NCBI GenBank assembly: GCA_000431835.1
Contig: HF987965.1
Coordinates: forward strand, 98,146 to 162,145
Length of the DNA stretch: 64,000 nucleotides
Direction: 5' to 3'
From: Succinatimonas sp. CAG:777
Lineage (GTDB): Bacteria > Pseudomonadota > Gammaproteobacteria > Enterobacterales > Succinivibrionaceae
The position numbers and the translations under genes were made by a program. The notes under the pieces are model-generated. The model did not search any database, was not told the DNA's origin, and was given only the letters and a program-made list of their open reading frames with translations. Positions 51,765 through 60,079 of this stretch are shown here, piece after piece. Every line of letters begins with the position of its first letter. Position 1 is the first letter of the stretch.

Positions 51765-52430
51765 TTAGTGAGTAGTCTTTTTAATGATGAGATTACCTAT
51801 AAACTGGAAGATACTTATCATAATTAAAATTACAATTACGGTAAGCCAAATCATATCTCTGTATCCCATCTGATAACCGTAGCGTACTGCAAAGTCACCA
51901 ATACCACCAGCACCGATGGCACCTGCAATAGCAGTAATACCGATAAAGCTTATAAAGGTGATCATGGTTACTCTGGTAATTCCAGGGATACTTTCTTTTA
52001 AATATACTGAAAAGATGATCTCTAGTTTTGAAAAGCCCATAGCGTCAGCTGCTTCAATAAGACCTTTATCCGCATCAGAGAGTACTGATTCAATTTGTCT
52101 AGCAAAGAATGGTACTGTACCGAATACTAAAGCTACAAATGATCCCTGAATACCAGAACCTGTGCCTACAATGAATCTTGAGAGGGGAATTAGAAGCACC
52201 ATCAGGATAATAAAAGGAATTGAACGTAAGATATCAATGACTTTATTTGCTATAGTAAAGACAATCTTATTATCTAAAATACCGTTCTTTTTAGTGGTAA
52301 CTAAAATAATGCCTAAAATTACACCTAAGAACCAGTCAATCGTACCTGAAACTCCAATCATGACAAAAGTGTCATGCAGGCAGTGCAAGAACTCACCTGA
52401 GAGTAGTTTAAAATTAGGCATTAAAGTCAT
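51765..52430 (-). CDS. metI: Methionine ABC transporter permease MetI
   Basis: MetI is the inner-membrane channel subunit of the MetNIQ D/L-methionine importer. The 221-residue protein has about five membrane helices and the permease coupling motif EAADAMGFSKLEIIFSVYLKE, with AGAIGAGGIGDFAVRYGYQ nearby. The latter is a MetI hallmark. It starts three bases after the remains of metN, in the usual metN-metI order. metQ, which normally follows, is absent, so the substrate-binding lipoprotein must be elsewhere or lost. With metN broken, this copy may not function. Confidence 0.92.
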   Translation of the reverse strand: MTLMPNFKLLSGEFLHCLHDTFVMIGVSGTIDWFLGVILGIILVTTKKNGILDNKIVFTIANKVIDILRSIPFIILMVLLIPLSRFIVGTGSGIQGSFVALVFGTVPFFARQIESVLSDADKGLIEAADAMGFSKLEIIFSVYLKESIPGITRVTMITFISFIGITAIAGAIGAGGIGDFAVRYGYQMGYRDMIWLTVIVILIMISIFQFIGNLIIKKTTH

Positions 52431-52432
52431 AA

Positions 52433-53027
52433 CTAAATTCTCAATCGTTTTAATACCTCAAGTTGCACACCTGAGTTTTTAATATACTCTACAGCTTCTT
52501 CAATTTTGTCCTTATCACCTGTAAGGTTTACTGCTAATTTTTCCTAAAGGCTTACCTTTGATGTAATCAATATTGCCGTAGAGAATGTTAGATTCAACAG
52601 TAAATTTCTTGTAGATCTCACTCATTAAAGCCTTACCTGCAGCATCACCAGTATAGGTTAAAAGGTAAATATGAGTGCCATCTGCAACATCTGCTAAAGA
52701 GCCTTTCTCATCTAGAATGTCAAAGAATGAGCCAAAGTTATTGGATGTGTCCATAAAGGACTTGGTAAGCTTAGTCTTTGGATTTGAGAACAGATCATAA
52801 ACATAGCCTTGTTCGATAACTTCTCCTTGCTCCATGACAGCTGCTCTATCACAGATATCTTTTACAACAGACATCTGATGAGTAATGATGACAATGGTAA
52901 GTTTAAGCTCCTGATTGAGCTTCTTTAATAAAGCTAAGATCTGTGAAGTAGTTTTAGGATCCAATGCTGAGGTTGCCTCATCACAGAGTAAAACTTTAGG
53001 ATCTCCTGCTAAGGCTCTTGTAAATGG
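52433..53027 (-). pseudogene. metN: metN, truncated at the 5' end and frameshifted
   Basis: The remaining part of this methionine-importer ATPase starts near the end of the signature helix (ALAGDPKVLLCDEATSALDP, with Walker B). It continues with IVIITHQMSVVKDICD and the C-terminal NIL regulatory domain. Upstream of about 53027 the frame runs into antisense peptidase sequence, so the Walker A half is missing. Near the end an extra base in the A-run at 52538-52542 causes a premature stop. The other frame then continues LAVNLTGDKDKIEEAVEYIK to a stop at 52433. The gene is therefore broken at two places. Confidence 0.85.
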
Positions 53028-53769
53028 TACTTTAGAAGGTAAAAAGGTAGCTGTAGTCTTAAACCTTGATGAGGAGACTGGCTCTACCCATTCATCAGAG
53101 TTTATAGACAGCATTGCTAAAAAGTCTGACTATGCTCTTATCTTCGAAGGCAGTGAGGAGATTGATAACTTTACGGAAGCTCGTAAGGGTATTTCTCATA
53201 TTGATATCTTTTTAAAGGGCAGGGGAGCTCATGCTGGCTTCTGTCCTGAGAAAGGTCGTTCTGCTATTAACGCTATGGCAAACTGTATTCAAAGAATTAA
53301 TGCTCTAGCTAACGAGAATGTCACTGTAAACTTTGGTGTATTAAAAGGCGGTACTATTGCTAATGCTATTGCTGAAGACTGCTATGCCAGAATCGATGTC
53401 CGATTCTGGAATAATGATCAGTGGGAAGACTTTTTAGCTAAATTTAAGCATGAATTTGAAATACCTTTTGGTCAGGATATTCAAGCAAGCTTTAAGATTT
53501 TGCTTGTAAATCCAGCCATGGTGGTAACAGAAAAGACTGCTAAATTAAAAGAAATCGTAACTAAAGCATTAACAAAATTCAGCATCACCCCAAAATTTAT
53601 AAGATCTGGGGGTGTGTCTGATGGTAATCACATCAGTAACACAGGTACTCCTGTTCTGGATACTTTTGGTGGACGCGGAGGTGAATGTCACACCACTCGT
53701 GAATGGCTTGATTTAACCTCAGTTGAACCTAGAGCAGAGCTTTTAGTTGAAATTTTAAAACAGTTGTAA
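53028..53769 (+). pseudogene. 5'-truncated M20-family peptidase (carboxypeptidase G2-like)
   Basis: From about 53030 the frame encodes the C-terminal part of an M20 metallopeptidase. It has VVLNLDEETGSTHSSEFI with the catalytic and metal-binding Glu pair, then the dimerisation domain (IDIFLKGRGAHAGFCPEKGRSA). The final metal-ligand region is FGGRGGECHTTREWLDL. The N-terminal domain with the first metal-binding His-x-Asp is missing. Sequence upstream in this frame is antisense metN. M20 enzymes of this class cleave C-terminal amino acids or acylated amino acids. The gene cannot be functional as it stands. It ends before a strong terminator at 53798. Confidence 0.85.
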
Positions 53770-53797
53770 CTGTATAATTTAATTATCACAAAATAAG

Positions 53798-53831
53798 AAC
53801 TCTCTTTACTAAACTAAAGGGAGTTTTTTTA
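53798..53831 (+). terminator. Terminator after the peptidase remnant
   Basis: AACTCTCTTTA (53798-53808) pairs with TAAAGGGAGTT (53815-53825) with one wobble, followed by seven or more T residues. The rest of the 53770-54065 gap is AT-rich with a small hairpin ATAGCC-TAA-GGCTAT (53857-53871). It contains no gene; the metY promoter should lie here. No clear MetJ box was seen. Confidence 0.75.
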
Positions 53832-54065
53832 TGTCCAAAAGTTGGTCAATATTCTTATAGCCTAAGGCTATCGTTTAACATCATTATATAGTATATGTTT
53901 TTTGTTGATATCTCATTTTCCGACGATTAGTATTTAAAACATAGAAAGTCGATAGGAATTATAAACAACGACTTCTTCAAGGTTTTTATTAGTTTTAAAG
54001 CTAGATAAAGATAAAAATCTAGTTCTAGCACTTCAAGTTTTAGTAAATAAAAAGAGGAACAGAAA

Positions 54066-55340
54066 ATGTCATACAAGTTTGAAACTTTACAGTTACACGT
54101 AGGCCAGGAACAGGCAGATCCAGCAACTGATTCAAGAGCAGTGCCTATTTACCAGACTACTTCATACGTATTCCACAACTCACAGCATGCAGCTGATCGT
54201 TTCGGTTTACGTGATGCTGGTAACATCTACGGTCGTTTAACCAATTCAACTCAGGATGTTTTAGAAAAGAGAATCGCAGCTCTAGAAGGTGGTGTTGCAG
54301 CTTTAGCAGTAGCATCTGGTGCAGCAGCAATTTCATACACAATTGAAGCTTTAGCTGCAAACGGTGGCCACATCGTAGCTCAGAAGACCATTTACGGTGG
54401 TAGTGCTAACTTATTAGAGCACACTCTACCTGGTTTAGGTATCACCACTACCTTCGTTGATGCTCATGACTTAAGCGCTGTTGAAGGTGCAATTCAGGAA
54501 AACACTAGATCTATCTACATCGAGACCTTAGGAAACCCAAACAGTGATATTCCAGATATCGATGCAATCGCAGCTATCGCTCACAAGCACAACTTACCAT
54601 TAGTTGTAGATAATACCTTCGGTACCCCATACTTAATTCGCCCAATTGAACATGGTGCTGATATCGTAGTTCACTCAGCAACCAAGTTTATCGGCGGTCA
54701 CGGTACAACCTTAGGCGGCATCATCGTTGATTCAGGTAAATATGATTGGAAGAAGAGCGGTAAATTCCCTGGTATTGCAGCTCCAAACCCAAGCTATCAC
54801 GGTATTTCATTTGCTGATGCTGTAGGTCCTGCTGCTTTTGTAACTTACATTAGAGCAATCCTGTTAAGAGATACTGGTGCTACTATCTCTCCATTCAACG
54901 CTTTCTTACTGTTACAAGGTGTTGAGACCTTATCTTTAAGATTAGACCGTCACATCTACAATACCAAGAAAGTTATTGAGTACTTATCAAAGCATCCTAA
55001 GGTTGAGAAGGTAAATCATCCATCATTAAAGGATCATCCAGATCATGCTTTATATGAGAGGTATTTCCCTAACGGTGGCGCATCAATCTTTACCTTTGAG
55101 ATTAAAGGTGGCGTAAAAGAAGCCTTCAAGTTCATTGATAACTTAAAGATCTTCTCATTACTAGCAAACGTTGCTGATGTTAAGAGCTTGGTAATTCACC
55201 CAGCTACAACAACACACTCACAGTTGACTGAAGAAGAGTTATTGGCAGCAGGTATTAAGAACAACACCATCAGATTATCAATCGGTACTGAGCACGTTGA
55301 TGACCTGATTGCTGATCTTGATCAAGCATTCAACGCTTAG
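54066..55340 (+). CDS. metY: O-acetylhomoserine sulfhydrylase
   Basis: The enzyme makes homocysteine from O-acetylhomoserine and sulfide with pyridoxal phosphate. The 424-residue protein belongs to the Cys/Met metabolism family. It has the opening FETLQLHVGQEQADPATDSR, YGRLTNSTQDVLEKRIAALE and VVDNTFGTPYL. The cofactor Lys207 is in SATKFIGGHGTTLGG. The long insertion around residues 215-260 (DSGKYDWKKSGKFPGIAAPN) is typical of MetY rather than MetB/MetC. The ATG at 54066 follows AGAGGAAC. It sits near the methionine importer remains, as part of methionine supply. Confidence 0.95.
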   Translation: MSYKFETLQLHVGQEQADPATDSRAVPIYQTTSYVFHNSQHAADRFGLRDAGNIYGRLTNSTQDVLEKRIAALEGGVAALAVASGAAAISYTIEALAANGGHIVAQKTIYGGSANLLEHTLPGLGITTTFVDAHDLSAVEGAIQENTRSIYIETLGNPNSDIPDIDAIAAIAHKHNLPLVVDNTFGTPYLIRPIEHGADIVVHSATKFIGGHGTTLGGIIVDSGKYDWKKSGKFPGIAAPNPSYHGISFADAVGPAAFVTYIRAILLRDTGATISPFNAFLLLQGVETLSLRLDRHIYNTKKVIEYLSKHPKVEKVNHPSLKDHPDHALYERYFPNGGASIFTFEIKGGVKEAFKFIDNLKIFSLLANVADVKSLVIHPATTTHSQLTEEELLAAGIKNNTIRLSIGTEHVDDLIADLDQAFNA

Positions 55341-55371
55341 TTTGAAAAGATAGTTTAGATAATCAAAAAAT

Positions 55372-55412
55372 AATCCTCTCAAGCAAAAGTTTTGGAGGAT
55401 TTGTTATTTTTA
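55372..55412 (+). terminator. Terminator after metY
   Basis: AATCCTC (55372-55378) pairs with GAGGATT (55395-55401), followed by TGTTATTTTT. A second hairpin, TAGGGCCT/AGGCCCTA (55411-55418 with 55431-55438), lies just beyond and may serve the convergent prs gene. Confidence 0.65.
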
Positions 55413-55459
55413 GGGCCTGACTAAAAAGTAAGGCCCTAAAGGTAAACTAATCTTTTAGA

Positions 55460-56410
55460 TTAGTTCTGCTCGAACATTGCTGAGATTGACTCTTCGTTGT
55501 TAATACGACGAATTGCTTCAGCTAACATAGGAGCTAGAGTTAACTGACGGAAGCTCTTTAACTTCTTGAAGTTGTCACGAGCTGGAACTGAGTCAGATAC
55601 TACTAAATGATCTAATGCAGACTCTGATACGTTCTTATAAGCATCTCCTGACAGTACAGCGTGAGTGCCATAAGCGGTAACAGTTTTAGCACCACGCTCT
55701 TTTAGAGCTGCTGCTGCCTTGCATAAGGTTCCACCAGTATCGATGATGTCATCAACGATAATACAATCTCTGTCCTTTACCTCACCGATTAGGTTCATAA
55801 CCTCAGATACGTTAGGACGTGGACGACGCTTATCAATGATTGCAATGTCTGCGTTATTTAATAACTTAGCAATTGCACGTGCACGAACCACACCGCCCAT
55901 ATCTGGTGATACAACGCAAGGATTCTTTAAGTTTAAAGTTAACATGTCTTCAACGAAGATCTGGCTTGAGAAACAGTTATCTACAGGTACATCAAAGAAG
56001 CCCTGGATCTGCTCAGCATGAAGATCAACTGTTAATACACGGTCAACACCAACTGATGATAAGAAGTCAGCTACTACCTTAGCAGTGATAGGTACACGAG
56101 CTGAACGAAGACGTCTGTCCTGACGAGCATAACCGAAGTAAGGAATTACAGCGGTAATACGACCTGCAGATGCACGACGTAGAGCATCGATCATAACGAT
56201 AAGCTCCATTAAGTTGTCATTTGTAGGTGCACAGGTAGACTGGATGACGAAGATATCGCAACCACGTACGTTCTCATTGATCTGTACGTGAACTTCTCCA
56301 TCAGAAAAACGGTCAACAGTTGCATTGCCAAGTCTAGTGTATAGACGGTCAGCGATTTTTTTAGCTAAGTCCGGTGTTGCATTTCCGGCAAACAGCTTCA
56401 TATCAGCCAT
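55460..56410 (-). CDS. prs: Ribose-phosphate pyrophosphokinase
   Basis: Prs makes phosphoribosyl pyrophosphate from ribose 5-phosphate and ATP, for nucleotide, histidine and tryptophan synthesis. The 316-residue length is typical. Conserved pieces are MKLFAGNATPDLAKKIADRL, DGEVHVQINENVRG, PYFGYARQDRR, TVDLHAEQIQGFFDVPVDN and the PRPP-binding loop DCIIVDDIIDTGGTL. It is convergent with metY and downstream of lolB-ispE. A palindrome, AACTAATCT-TTT-AGATTAGTT (55445-55465), overlaps its stop. Confidence 0.97.
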   Translation of the reverse strand: MADMKLFAGNATPDLAKKIADRLYTRLGNATVDRFSDGEVHVQINENVRGCDIFVIQSTCAPTNDNLMELIVMIDALRRASAGRITAVIPYFGYARQDRRLRSARVPITAKVVADFLSSVGVDRVLTVDLHAEQIQGFFDVPVDNCFSSQIFVEDMLTLNLKNPCVVSPDMGGVVRARAIAKLLNNADIAIIDKRRPRPNVSEVMNLIGEVKDRDCIIVDDIIDTGGTLCKAAAALKERGAKTVTAYGTHAVLSGDAYKNVSESALDHLVVSDSVPARDNFKKLKSFRQLTLAPMLAEAIRRINNEESISAMFEQN

Positions 56411-56592
56411 AAGATGAGTGATCCTGATTGATTTGACATAAAAAGAAATTGAGCTTTAAGAGCATCTTAAAGCTAGGCGTATTTTAAAACTTTTAATCAC
56501 ATCGATAAAGGGATAATTTAGCTTTTTACGGATATGTTGCAATGAAGAAACTGTAAAACTTGCATAGTAAAGACTACGCAAGTCTTAAGTAT

Positions 56593-57435
56593 TTATAAGC
56601 TTTCAAGCTTTGAAAGAACAGGAGATTTACTTACAGATTTGGCAATAAAACTTTTTATATTCAGCTTATCAATTTTCATTTGTGCACACTTTGCGTGATC
56701 ATAACTGTCAAAAGCGACAAAACAGGATGAACCGCTACCTGACATTGAAGCTGTACCAAACTCTGATAGGGTATCTAATAACTCTTTAACCAGTGGATAT
56801 TCATTTACAACTACAGGTGTAAAGCAGTTATCAAATCTTGAATGCAATAGCTCATCAAAAGTTCTTACAGGGGAATCCTTTTTTAATTTGTCTGATGCAA
56901 ATAAAACCCTAGTAGGTACAGAGCAATCAGGTGTTGCAACTAAATAGTACTTATTCGCTACATTTACTGGTTCTAGAATTTCACCAATACCTTGAGCAAA
57001 ACAAGTTGTACCTTTAACAAAGATAGGTACATCAGCACCTAAAGAAGCACCTAGTTCTATTAACTTATCCTCAGATAAGTTTAAATCCCATAACTTGTTT
57101 AAGACAGAGAGGGTAGTAGCTGCATTGCCAGAACCTCCACCTAAACCACCGCCTTGAGGCAGTACTTTATCAATAGAAATATTCACTCCTTTTTTACAAT
57201 GAGTTTCCTGTTTTAAAAGCATAGCAGCTTTATAGATTAAGTTTTTCTCAACAGGAAAACCAAAGTCTGTAAGCAGTTTTACTTCATCATTTTTATCACT
57301 AGTTTCAAAGGTCATCTTGTCACCATGATCTAAGATCACAAACAGTGTCTGCAGATTGTGGTAACCGTCAGGTCTTTTACCTGTAATGTATAAAAACAGG
57401 TTTAACTTACAAGGACTAGTGACTTCTAATTTCAT
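56593..57435 (-). CDS. ispE: 4-diphosphocytidyl-2-C-methyl-D-erythritol kinase
   Basis: IspE is the GHMP-family kinase of the non-mevalonate isoprenoid pathway. The 280-residue protein has the substrate-binding start SPCKLNLFLYITGKRPDGYH and the ATP loop PQGGGLGGGSGNAATTLSVL. The catalytic Asp is in LGADVPIFVKG, and the C-terminal motif is ASMSGSGSSCFVAF. It starts two bases after the lolB stop. The order lolB-ispE-prs is common in Gammaproteobacteria. The 180-base gap to prs holds no tRNA. Confidence 0.96.
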   Translation of the reverse strand: MKLEVTSPCKLNLFLYITGKRPDGYHNLQTLFVILDHGDKMTFETSDKNDEVKLLTDFGFPVEKNLIYKAAMLLKQETHCKKGVNISIDKVLPQGGGLGGGSGNAATTLSVLNKLWDLNLSEDKLIELGASLGADVPIFVKGTTCFAQGIGEILEPVNVANKYYLVATPDCSVPTRVLFASDKLKKDSPVRTFDELLHSRFDNCFTPVVVNEYPLVKELLDTLSEFGTASMSGSGSSCFVAFDSYDHAKCAQMKIDKLNIKSFIAKSVSKSPVLSKLESL

Positions 57436-57437
57436 GG

Positions 57438-58055
57438 TTAATTGAGCCTTAAGACGTTATTGATGTTTACTTTTACCTGAGTAAATGGAGTTAGGATCTC
57501 AAAGTTAGTAGGCAGTGGTAAACCTCTTCTTTGAGCCTGATACTGCTTGTAGGTTACAAGGTATTCTTCACCCTGTTTAGCAGTTTTTACAAAGCCTTGC
57601 TCATCATAGGTAAGCTCACCTTTAGGAGCACCTACCATGATAGCAGGTAGATCCTCAACAGGAATATCAAGTCCAAACTGAGTCTTTAACAGATCTCTTG
57701 CACTGTCACCTTTGTTAACTTTACCTTGAGCTTTTAAGAAGGTAGTGCCGTTAGCATAAACCTCTAACATGGCATACTGCATACCCATGGGACCAGTAAA
57801 CTCTAATGAGAAGTAATTCTTTTTGTAGTGATAGGTGCAGTTAACGGCAAATCTTGCTTTTTTATAACGAGAGATTAAAGCAATCTTACCGTTCTCTTCT
57901 AGCTCATTGATATTATTTAATTGAGCTAATTGCTCTTGTCTTGAGAGTTTTGCAAACTCCTCATTTGAGCTAGTAGTAGAACATGCATTTAAAAGAGTTA
58001 ACATTGTGGCTGTAGTTACAACTGTAAACAGCTTTATTAAATTATGTTTTTTCAC
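57438..58055 (-). CDS. lolB: Outer-membrane lipoprotein receptor LolB
   Basis: LolB accepts lipoproteins from LolA and inserts them in the outer membrane, and is itself a lipoprotein. The 205-residue product has a signal sequence with lipobox LLNAC. Family-like parts include ELEENGKIALISRYKKARF, YKKNYFSLEFTGPMG and VPVEDLPAIMVGAPKG. The length is near the usual 200-207. Sequence identity to known LolB seems low, but the gene order before ispE is convincing. Confidence 0.85.
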   Translation of the reverse strand: MKKHNLIKLFTVVTTATMLTLLNACSTTSSNEEFAKLSRQEQLAQLNNINELEENGKIALISRYKKARFAVNCTYHYKKNYFSLEFTGPMGMQYAMLEVYANGTTFLKAQGKVNKGDSARDLLKTQFGLDIPVEDLPAIMVGAPKGELTYDEQGFVKTAKQGEEYLVTYKQYQAQRRGLPLPTNFEILTPFTQVKVNINNVLRLN

Positions 58056-58066
58056 GGTTAACTCCT

Positions 58067-59869
58067 TTATTTTTCTACGTTATCTTTAGCGTCTTTGTTT
58101 TCTAAAGGAACATCATTTTTAAGATCCTTTTCCTGAGCATCTTTAATGATGTTATAGATCCTGATTAACTCCTGATGAGATTTAAATCCTTTTAGATTTA
58201 AATCTGAAGCTGTAAGCCCATTAAAGCGAGCATTACCATTTACATGATCTAAGACATTCTGAAGAGTCTTTTTACCATATAAGAGCTCAAAGCCTTCTAG
58301 GTAATCCTCTTCATTTAAAGAACCTTCAGTCTTGCACTGTAAAACTTTAATCAAGCATTGATAGAAAGATAACTTATCTAGTGAAAAGTCATTTTGATTG
58401 TATCTTACAGTCCAAATTGCGTAGGTTAAAGCTGAAGGGTAAACCTTTGCAGCAAGTGCGATTAAGCATCTTAATTCACCCATTCTTAAACTTGCCCACT
58501 TTGATTTAGGATCAGGCAGAATACCTAACAGCTGGCAAACTAAGACATCGTTATCGATATCTTCACTTTCAAGTTCATCAAGATAGTCTGCATAAGTCTC
58601 AACGGTCTCTTCAGAACCTGGTAAGGAAAGAAGAGCATCCTGAAAATCAATACCACTGTTGGTATTGTTGTATACAAGATCATCAACAGGGTAAATCTCA
58701 GACATACCTGGAACGATAGTTCTGTACACGCATACACCTAGTTCATGGTATGAGCGTACATAAATATCAAAACCTAATTTTGCAATCATGTAGCGCAGAG
58801 CTTTGTACTGTTCTTGAGTGTTACCTGAAAAATCCCAGGCTACAAACTTATAGTCAGGGATCTTTCTGAACATCTGCATTGGCAGAATACCTGTTGAATC
58901 TACAAAGTGACTCTCTAGATTTACGATGTCAGATGTTCTCTCTAAATCAAAATCAGGCTCATCAAAGTTGTCTAAATCACTGAAGGTGCGACCCTGCATT
59001 AACTCTGTAATGGTTCGGTCTAGCGCAACCTCAAAAATAGGATGGGCACCAAATGAGGCAAAGCAAGTACCGTTACTCTGATTGAATAAAACCACACAGA
59101 CTACAGGAAACTTACCACCTAAAGAGGCATCATAAGCAATAACTTTTAAGTTATCGCCTTGTAAGGTCTTTAATGAGTTATATGACTTTTCATATTTTTG
59201 TAAGATCTCATCAGGAATTACAGGAAGAGCTAAACCTCTTTTAATAATTTCCTTTTTTACATAACGCTCTATAATTTCAGAAAGTCCCTGAACAAGTGCT
59301 TCATATTCAGTATTGCCCTCTGACATACCATTAGAACCATAAAGGTTATCTAGAAGGTTTACAGGAAAATAGACAACTTCACCGTTTCTGGCATTTGTAA
59401 ATGGAATTGAGCAGACACCACGTGAAAATGCTGATGACTGCAGATCAACCAGATCTTCAAGATTTAAATCAGTACCTTCAGAGTAGAATTTGCGTAATGA
59501 TGAATTTAAAACATCATTAGGGATCTGCGGATCGTTCTGATCGATGACAGTCCATTTCTCATCTTTGAAATGAACATAGGGCGCATTGGAGTTATCAAGA
59601 CCTAAATAATAATCGGAAAATGACATATGAGTTGACAGTCTTTCAAAGAGCTCGCCATAGGCTGAAGCCTGAGCTGCTAGTCGAGAAGATCCTTTTCCGT
59701 TTGAATAGATTGATGGACATGACTCAATGTCTAAATGTACAGAATATACGTCATTTAAAGGATTAAGCCAGTTGCTTTCTCTGACAGAGATTTTTAAATT
59801 TTTTAGTATTTCCTGAAAGTGAGCAATACTCTGTTCTAAAGGAGCATCCTTACCAACAATAGTAGTCAT
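58067..59869 (-). CDS. ycaO: YcaO protein (ribosomal S12 methylthiolation accessory factor)
   Basis: YcaO-domain proteins use ATP to activate amide backbones. The Escherichia coli member supports methylthiolation of ribosomal protein S12. The ATG at 59869 (MTTIVGKDAPLEQSI) matches the family start and has GGAA upstream; the TTG at 59881 is less likely. The 600-residue protein shows NGKGSSRLAAQASAYGELFE and EYEALVQGLSEIIERYVKK with the ATP-binding Glu residues, and KFVAWDFSGNTQEQYKALRY. No peptide-precursor or azoline-dehydrogenase gene is nearby, so a role in natural-product synthesis is unlikely. It ends in an acidic tail and lies 12 bases before lolB. Confidence 0.9.
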   Translation of the reverse strand: MTTIVGKDAPLEQSIAHFQEILKNLKISVRESNWLNPLNDVYSVHLDIESCPSIYSNGKGSSRLAAQASAYGELFERLSTHMSFSDYYLGLDNSNAPYVHFKDEKWTVIDQNDPQIPNDVLNSSLRKFYSEGTDLNLEDLVDLQSSAFSRGVCSIPFTNARNGEVVYFPVNLLDNLYGSNGMSEGNTEYEALVQGLSEIIERYVKKEIIKRGLALPVIPDEILQKYEKSYNSLKTLQGDNLKVIAYDASLGGKFPVVCVVLFNQSNGTCFASFGAHPIFEVALDRTITELMQGRTFSDLDNFDEPDFDLERTSDIVNLESHFVDSTGILPMQMFRKIPDYKFVAWDFSGNTQEQYKALRYMIAKLGFDIYVRSYHELGVCVYRTIVPGMSEIYPVDDLVYNNTNSGIDFQDALLSLPGSEETVETYADYLDELESEDIDNDVLVCQLLGILPDPKSKWASLRMGELRCLIALAAKVYPSALTYAIWTVRYNQNDFSLDKLSFYQCLIKVLQCKTEGSLNEEDYLEGFELLYGKKTLQNVLDHVNGNARFNGLTASDLNLKGFKSHQELIRIYNIIKDAQEKDLKNDVPLENKDAKDNVEK

Positions 59870-59881
59870 ATCGAATTCCAA

Positions 59882-60079
59882 ATTTATGCAAAAGATTAAA
59901 TTTTTAATTGACTAATGATAACACAATGAAAATGAATTAAAGATATGTAGAACCATTATTCGCAATACCTTTTTGTGCACAAAATAAAGTAAGGAAAGCA
60001 ATTAATGTCAGCGTTTTAGAGCCATGTTTAAAATCTAAGGTATAATCATTTTAGAAATAATATATTTTGGAAAAACGAC
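59882..60079. other. Divergent gap between ycaO and the AAA-ATPase gene
   Basis: About 200 AT-rich bases that must contain divergent promoters. No operator, RNA or gene stands out. Confidence 0.3.

Noticed and set aside
52915..53027. Apparent N-terminus of the M20 peptidase frame
   Set aside because: This stretch is the antisense of metN (signature and Walker B region), so it is not peptidase sequence.
53028..53114. Apparent N-terminus of the metN frame
   Set aside because: It is the antisense of the peptidase DEETGS region, an artefact of the breakpoint.
53946..53974. AAGTCG/CGACTT inverted pair upstream of metY as a regulatory RNA or MetJ site
   Set aside because: Only six bases pair over a long loop, and it does not match the AGACGTCT-type operator.
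58067..59869. YcaO as part of a thiazole/oxazole-modified peptide cluster
   Set aside because: There is no precursor peptide, E1-like partner or dehydrogenase nearby, and the length and start match the housekeeping YcaO.
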